From Synchiropus splendidus (Eukaryota; Chordata; Actinopteri; Syngnathiformes; Callionymidae), in contig NC_071334.1 in NCBI RefSeq assembly GCF_027744825.2, positions 38,789,437 through 38,853,436 on the forward strand: a stretch of DNA of 64,000 bases, given 5' to 3'. Under the pieces are notes generated by a model, which did no database searches, was not told the origin of the DNA, and worked only from the letters and a program-made list of their open reading frames with translations. Each line of letters starts with the position of its first letter. Positions within the stretch are counted from its first letter, which is position 1. This document shows positions 58,441 to 64,000 of this stretch, piece by piece. The translations under genes were made by a program, and so were the position numbers.

Positions 58441-59200
58441 TCAGACAGCTTAGATTTGATGTGCACCTACTAGAAAGGCCCTTTCTGCTATAGTGGGAGG
58501 TTTAAATTTCATGTTCTGAAGCCTCCCTGAAAAGTTATGGCACAATGCGTAAAAACGCATTTCAGCCTGAGATAAGGTGGGTTTCGGAACGCCAAACATA
58601 AAAGTGTTAATAACTTTCGAAAAACACTTCAGACAGCTTAGATTTGATGTGCAACTACTAGAAAGACCCTTTCTGCTATAGTGGGAGGTTAAAATTTCAT
58701 GTTCTGAAGCTTCCCTGAAGAGTTATGGCACAATGCACAAAAACGCTTTTCAGCCTGAGATAAGGTGGGTTTCGGAACGCCAAACATAAAAGTGTTGATA
58801 ACTTTCGAAAAACACTTCAGACAGCTTAGATTTGATGTGCACCTACTAGAAAGGCCCTTTCTGCTATAGTGGGAGGTTAAAATTTCATGTTCTGAAGCCT
58901 CCCTGAAAAGTTATGGCACAATGCGTAAAAACGCTTTTCAGCCTGAGATAAGGTGGGTTTCGGAACGCCAAACATAAAAGTGTTAATAACTTTCGAAAAA
59001 CACTTCAGACAGCTTAGATTTGATGTGCAACTACTAGAAAGACCCTTTCTGCTATAGTGGGAGGTTAAAATTTCATGTTCTGAAGCTTCCCTGAAAAGTT
59101 ATGGCACAATGCGTAAAAACGCTTTTCAGCCTGAGATAAGGTGGGTTTCGGAACGCCAAACATAAAAGTGTTAATAACTATCGAAAAACACTTCAGACAG
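58441..59200 (+). repeat. Two-monomer duplication (GAAGCCTCCC + A type)
   Basis: A B-type monomer with GAAGCCTCCC (58,521) followed by a GTGCAAC A-type monomer is repeated 376 bp later (58,897). Private changes in the first pair are GGTTTAAATTTC near 58,500, AAAACGCATTTCAG near 58,553 and CCTGAAGAGTTATGG near 58,715. Confidence 0.75.
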
Positions 59201-60200
59201 CTAAGATTTTATGTGCAACTACTAGAAAGACCCTTTATGCTATAGTGGGAGGTTAAAATTTCATGTTCTGAAGCTTCCCTGAAAAGTTATGGCACAATGC
59301 ACAAAAACGCTTTTCAGCCTGAGATAAGGTGGGTTTCGGAAAGCCAAACATAAAAGTGTTAATAACTTTCGAAAAACACTTCAGACAGCTTAGATTTGAT
59401 GTGCACCTACTAGAAAGACCCTTTCTGCTATAGTGGGAGGTTAAAATTTCATGTTCTGAAGCTTCCCTGAAAAGTTATGCCACAATGCACAAAAACGCTT
59501 TTCAGCCTGAGATAAGGTGGGTTTCGGAACGCCAAACATAAAAGTGTTGATAACTTTCGAAAAACACTTCCGACAGCTTAGATTTGATGTGCACCTACTA
59601 GAAAGACCCTTTCTGCTATAGTGGGAGGTTAAAATTTCATGTTCTGAAGCTTCCCTGAAAAGTTATGGCACAATGCGTAAAAACGCTTTTCAGCCTGAGA
59701 TAAGGTGGGTTTCGGAACGCCAAACATAAAAGTGTTAATGACTATCGAAAAACACTTCAGACAGCTAAGATTTTATGTGCAACTACTAGAAAGACCCTTT
59801 ATGCTATAGTGGGAGGTTAAAATTTCATGTTCTGAAGCTTCCCTGAAAAGTTATGGCACAATGCACAAAAACGCTTTTCAGCCTGAGATAAGGTGGGTTT
59901 CGGAAAGCCAAACATAAAAGTGTTAATAACTTTCGAAAAACACTTCAGACAGCTTAGATTTGATGTGCACCTACTAGAAAGACCCTTTCTGCTATAGTGG
60001 GAGGTTAAAATTTCATGTTCTGAAGCTTCCCTGAAAAGTTATGCCACAATGCACAAAAACGCTTTTCAGCCTGAGATAAGGTGGGTTTCGGAACGCCAAA
60101 CATAAAAGTGTTGATAACTTTCGAAAAACACTTCCGACAGCTTAGATTTGATGTGCACCTACTAGAAAGACCCTTTCTGCTATAGTGGGAGGTTAAAATT
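59201..60200 (+). repeat. Three-monomer duplication (GAAAGCCAAAC marker)
   Basis: GGAAAGCCAAAC at 59,339 returns at 59,903, 564 bp later (3 x 188). The shared series is GCTAAGATTTTATG, CCCTTTATGC, GGAAAGCC, ATGCCACAATG and CTTCCGAC. The copies differ in the leading monomer: TTAATAACTATCG in the first and TTAATGACTATCG in the second. Confidence 0.8.
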
Positions 60201-60911
60201 TCATGTTCTGAAGCTTCCCTGAAAAGTTATGGCACAATGCACAAAAAGGCTTTTCAGCCTGAGATAAGGTGGGTTTCGGAACGCCAAACATAAAAGTGTT
60301 GATAACTTTCGAAAAACACTTCAGACAGCTTAGATTTGATGTGCACCTACTAGAAAGGCCCTTTCTGCTATAGTGGGAGGTTAAAATTTCATGTTCTGAA
60401 GCTTCCCTGAAAAGTTATGGCACAATACGTAAAAACGCTTTTCAGCCTGAGATAAGGTGGGTTTCGGAACGCCAAACATAAAAGTGTTAATAACTATCGA
60501 AAAACACTTCAGACAGCTAAGATTTTATGTGCAACTACTAGAAAGATCCTTTATGCTATAGTGGGAGGTTAAAATTTCATGTTCTGAAGCTTCCCTGAAA
60601 AGTTATGGCACAATGCACAAAAACGCTTTTCAGCCTGAGATAAGGTGGGTTTCGGAACGCCAAACAAAAAAGTGTTAATAACTTTCGAAAAACACTTCAG
60701 ACAGCTTAGATTTGATGTGCACCTACTAGAAAGACCCTTTCTGCTATAGTGGGAGGTTAAAATTTCATGTTCTGAAGCTTCCCTGAAAAGTTATGCCACA
60801 ATGCACAAAAACGCTTTTCAGCCTGAGATAAGGTGGGTTTCGGAACGCCAAACATAAAAGTGTTAATAACTTTCGAAAAACACTTCAGACAGCGAAGATT
60901 TTATATGCCAC
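60201..60911 (+). repeat. R-like to S-like transition at 60.2-60.9 kb
   Basis: About four monomers: AAAAAGGCTTTTCAG, a B type with AATACGTAAAAACG (about 60,425), AGATCCTTTATGC, and CCAAACAAAAAAGTG near 60,664. The last change is also seen at about 36,412. The segment ends in GCGAAGATTTTATATGCC with CTACTATAAAG (60,912), the start of block S. Confidence 0.6.
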
Positions 60912-63900
60912 TACTATAAAGACCCTTTCTGCTATAGTGGGAGGTTAAAATTTTATGTTCTGAAGCTTCCCTGAAAAGTTATGGCACAATGCACAAAAAC
61001 GCTTTTCAGCCTGAGATAAGGTGGGTTTCGGAACGCCAAACATAAAAGTGTTGATAACTTTCGAAAAACACTTCAGACAGCTTAGATTAGATGTGCAACT
61101 ACTAGAAAGACCCTTTCTGCTATAGTGGGAGGTTAAAATTTCATGTTCTGAAGCTTCCCTGAAAAGTTATGGCACAATGCACAAAAACGCTTTTCAGCCT
61201 GAGATAAGGTGGGTTTCGGAACGCCAAACATAAAAGTGTTGATAACTTTCGAAAAACACTTCAGACAGCTTAGATTTGATGTGCACCTACTAGAAAGGCC
61301 CTTTCTGCTATAGTGGGAGGTTAAAATTTCATGTTCTGAAGCTTCCCTGAAAAGTTATGGCACAATGCGTAAAAACGCTTTTCAGCCTGAGATAAGGTGG
61401 GTTTCGGAACGCCAAACATAAAAGTGTTAATAACTTTCGAAAAACACTTCAGACAGCTTAGATTTGATGTGCAACTACTAGAAAGACCCTTTCTGCTATA
61501 GTGGGAGGTTAAAATTTCATGTTCTGAAGCTTCCCTGAAAAGTTATGGCACAATGCACAAAAACGCTTTTCAGCCTGAGATAAGGTGGGTTTCGGAACGC
61601 CAAACATAAAAGTGTTAATAACTTTCGAAAAACACTTCAGACAGCTTAGATTTGATGTGCACCTACTAGAAAGGCCCTTTCTGCTATAGTGGGAGGTTAA
61701 AATTTCATGTTCTGAAGCTTCCCTGAAAAGTTATGGCACAATGCGTAAAAACGCTTTTCAGCCTGAGATTAGGTGGGTTTCGGAACGCCAAACATAAAAG
61801 TGTTGATAACTTTCGAAAAACACTTCAGACAGCTTAGATTTGATGTGCAACTACTAGAAAGACCCTTTCTGCTATAGTGGGAGGTTAAAATTTCATGTTC
61901 TGAAGCTTCCCTGAAAAGTTATGGCACAATGCACAAAAACGCTTTTCAGCCTGAGATAAGGTGGGTTTCGGAACGCCAAACATAAAAGTGTTGATAACTT
62001 TCGAAAAACACTTCAGACAGCTTAGATTTGATGTGCACCTACTAGAAAGACCCTTTCTGCTATAGTGGGAGGTTAAAATTTCATGTTCTGAAGCTTCCCT
62101 GAAAAGTTATGGCACAATGCACAAAAATGCTTTTCAGCCAGAGATAAGGTGGGTTTCAGAACGCCAAAAATAAAAGTGTTGATAACTTTCGAAAAACATT
62201 TCAGACAGCTTAGATTTGATGTGCAACTACTAGAAAGACTCTTTCTGCAATAGTGGGAGGTTAAAATTTCATGTTCTGAAGCTTCCCTGAAAAGTTATGG
62301 CACAATGCACAAAAACGCTTTTCAGCCTGAGATAAGGTGGGTTTCGGAACGCCAAACATAAAAGTGTTAATAACTTTCGAAAAACACTTCAGACAGCTTT
62401 GATTTTATATGCCACTACTAGAAAGACCCTTTCTGCTATAGTGGGAGGTTAAAATTTCATGTTCTGAAGCTTCCCTGAAAAGTTATGGCACAATGCACAA
62501 AAACGCTTTTCAGCCTGAGATAAGGTGGGTTTCGGAACGCCAAACATAAAAGTGTTGATAACTTTCGAAAAACACTTCAGACAGCTTAGATTAGATGTGC
62601 AACTACTAGAAAGACCCTTTCTGCTATAGTGGGAGGTTAAAATTTCATGTTCTGAAGCTTCCCTGAAAAGTTATGGCACAATGCACAAAAACGCTTTTCA
62701 GCCTGAGATAAGGTGGGTTTCGGAACGCCAAACATAAAAGTGTTGATAACTTTCGAAAAACACTTCAGACAGCTTAGATTTGATGTGCAACTACTAGAAA
62801 GGCCCTTTCTGCTATAGTGGGAGGTTAAAATTTCAAGTTCTGAAGCTTCCCTGAAAAGTTATGGCACAATGCGTAAAAACGCTTTTCAGCCTGAGATAAG
62901 GTGGGTTTCGGAACGCCAAACATAAAAGTGTTAATAACTTTCGAAAAACACTTCAGACAGCTTAGATTTGATGTGCAACTACTAGAAAGACCCTTTCTGC
63001 TATAGTGGGAGGTTAAAATTTCATGTTCTGAAGCTTCCCTGAAAAGTTATGGCACAATGCACAAAAACGCTTTTCAGCCTGAGATAAGGTGGGTTTCGGA
63101 ACGCCAAACATAAAAGTGTTAATAACTTTCGAAAAACACTTCAGACAGCTTAGATTTGATGTCCAACTACTAGAAAGACCCTTTCTGCTATAGTGGGAGG
63201 CTAAAATTTCATATTCTGAAGCTTCCCTGAAAAGTTATGGCACAATGCACAAAAACGCTTTTCAGCCTGAGATAAGGTGGGTTTCGGAACGCCAAATATA
63301 AAAGTGTTAATAACTTTCGAAAAACACTTCAGACAGCTAATATTTGATGTACAACTACTAGAAAGACCCTTTCTGCTATAGTGGGAGGTTAAAATTTCAT
63401 GTTCTGAAGCTTCCCTGAAAAGTTATGGCACAATGCACAAAAACGCTTTTCAGCCTGAGATAAGGTGGGTTTCGGAACGCCAAACATAAAAGTGTTGATA
63501 ACTTTCAAAAAACACTTCAGACAGCTTAGATTTGATGTGCAACTACTAGAAAGACCCTTTCTGCTATAGTGGGAGGTTAAAATTTCATGTTCTGAAGCTT
63601 CCCTGAAAAGTTATGGCACAATGCACAAAAACGCTTTTCAGCCTGAGATAAGGTGGGTTTCGGAACGCCAAACATAAAAGTGTTGATAACTTTCGAAAAA
63701 CACTTCAGACAGCTTACATTTGATGTGTACCTACTAGAAAGGCCCTTTCTGCTATAGTGGGAGGTTAAAATTTCATGTTCTGAAGCTTCCCTGAAAAGTT
63801 ATGGCACAATGCGTAAAAACGCTTTTCAGCCTGAGATAAGGTGGGTTTCGGAACGCCAAACATAAAAGTGTTGATAACTTACGAAAAACACTTCCGACAG

Positions 63901-64000
63901 CTTAGATTTGATGTGCACCTACTAGAAAGACCCTTTCTGCTATAGTGGGAGGTTAAAATTTCATGTTCTGAAGCTTCCCTGAAAAGTTATGGCACAATGC
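60912..64000 (+). repeat. Block S, second locus, running off the window
   Basis: CTACTATAAAG, GATTAGATG, B and A units, TTTCAGAACGCC (about 62,155), CTGCAATAG (about 62,246) and GCTTTGATTTTATATGCC (62,399) repeat the order at 40,041-41,531. From 62,399 on, the sequence follows 46,419-48,020 at an offset of 15,980 bp, exactly 85 monomers. Private changes are TTTTATGTTCTG near 60,953, GAGATTAGG near 61,767, CCAAATATAAAAG near 63,295 and GCTTACATTTG near 63,714. Confidence 0.8.
63913..64000 (+). repeat. Partial terminal monomer (first 88 bp)
   Basis: This is the 341st monomer, of the GTGCACC A type, cut by the window edge after AATGC. The array clearly continues beyond both ends, since base 1 is also within the repeat phase. 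Its true size is unknown. Confidence 0.95.

Larger units (their letters stand above)
1..64000 (+). repeat. 188-bp satellite DNA array, 340 full monomers plus a partial one
   Basis: The same 188-bp unit follows itself head-to-tail across the whole window, always in the same orientation. I set position 1 of the monomer at GTGCAACTAC or GTGCACCTAC; starts fall at 1, 189, 377, 565 and so on to 63,913. Landmarks in order within a monomer are GAAAGACCCTTTC at 13-25, CTATAGTGGGAGG at 28-40, the HindIII site AAGCTT at 60-65, AAAACGCTTTTCAGCC near 92-106, GATAAGGTGGG near 111-121, TTTCGGAACGCC at 122-133 and ACTTTCGAAAAACACTTC at 153-170. GC content is about 40%, with four CpG per consensus monomer. 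The array is most likely centromeric, pericentromeric or other heterochromatic DNA of a eukaryote. That placement is inferred from its form; the family is not one I recognise. Confidence 0.98.

Noticed and set aside
1..64000. CRISPR array
   Set aside because: The whole 188-bp unit is repeated and there are no unique spacers between short repeats. Unit size and near-identity fit satellite DNA.
1..64000. Tandem rRNA or 5S gene array
   Set aside because: The unit shows no 5S, 5.8S or other rRNA segment that I recognise, and it is too short to hold a 5S gene plus spacer of the usual sort.
1..64000. Bacterial or viral origin of the window, such as a repetitive plasmid or phage segment
   Set aside because: Hundreds of nucleosome-scale monomers in nested HORs without any gene are characteristic of eukaryotic heterochromatin. 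No coding, replication or packaging signal was seen.

Overview
The whole 64,000-bp window is one uninterrupted satellite DNA array. The unit is a 188-bp monomer of about 40% GC (75 G+C in the consensus I read), repeated head-to-tail on one strand. The first monomer starts at base 1 and the last, partial one at 63,913. That makes 340 complete monomers plus 88 bp, with a net length change of -8 bp. Ten 1-bp deletions and two 1-bp insertions that I could locate account for this exactly. I see no gene, RNA gene, transposon, CRISPR array, telomere repeat, inversion or stretch of unique sequence. The window points to a eukaryote, in a centromeric, pericentromeric or other heterochromatic block. Nucleosome-scale satellites organised into higher-order repeats are typical of plants and animals. 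I do not recognise the family and cannot name the organism.

Monomers differ mostly by substitutions at recurring sites. Two main classes are visible. The A class has GACCC near position 17 and GCAC near position 87. The B class has GGCCC and GCGT at those places. Rarer marked types are scattered among them, for example CTAAAG in place of CTATAG, GATTTTATATGCCAC, ATTTGGTGTGC, GTCCAAC, GTACAAC and GTGTACC. These markers show that the array is a patchwork of nested, irregular higher-order repeats (HORs).

Layout, with approximate edges unless a junction is given: 1-3.56 kb, mixed A/B monomers; 3,561-5.73 kb, a six-monomer unit in two copies; 5.85-8.6 kb, block Q; 8.6-9.78 kb, the lead-in to block R; 9,776-26,314, block R as a large tandem duplication of 42 and 46 monomers, with its junction mapped to 7 bp in a chimeric monomer; 26.3-28.57 kb, a six-monomer repeat; 28,570-31,577, an eight-monomer unit in two copies; 31.6-34.16 kb, block Q again; 34.16-38.16 kb, block R and the six-monomer repeat again; 38.2-40.0 kb, transition; 40.0-49.4 kb, block S, a 14-monomer HOR with expanded and contracted copies; 49.4-51.0 kb, a contracted S unit matching 3.4-4.55 kb; 51,693-53,948, a four-monomer unit in three exact-length copies; 53.95-55.8 kb, block Q a third time; 55.8-58.4 kb, block R fragment; 58.4-60.2 kb, two- and three-monomer duplications; 60.9-64.0 kb, block S again.

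The monomer has internal structure. About 117 bp of each repeat period form an imperfect inverted repeat centred on GAAAG-ACC-CTTTC, so the satellite probably arose partly from an inverted duplication. The short open reading frames in the window are by-products of single substitutions that remove stops or create starts in the satellite. They are not annotated as genes. All comparisons were made by eye and by coordinate arithmetic; no alignment or database search was run.
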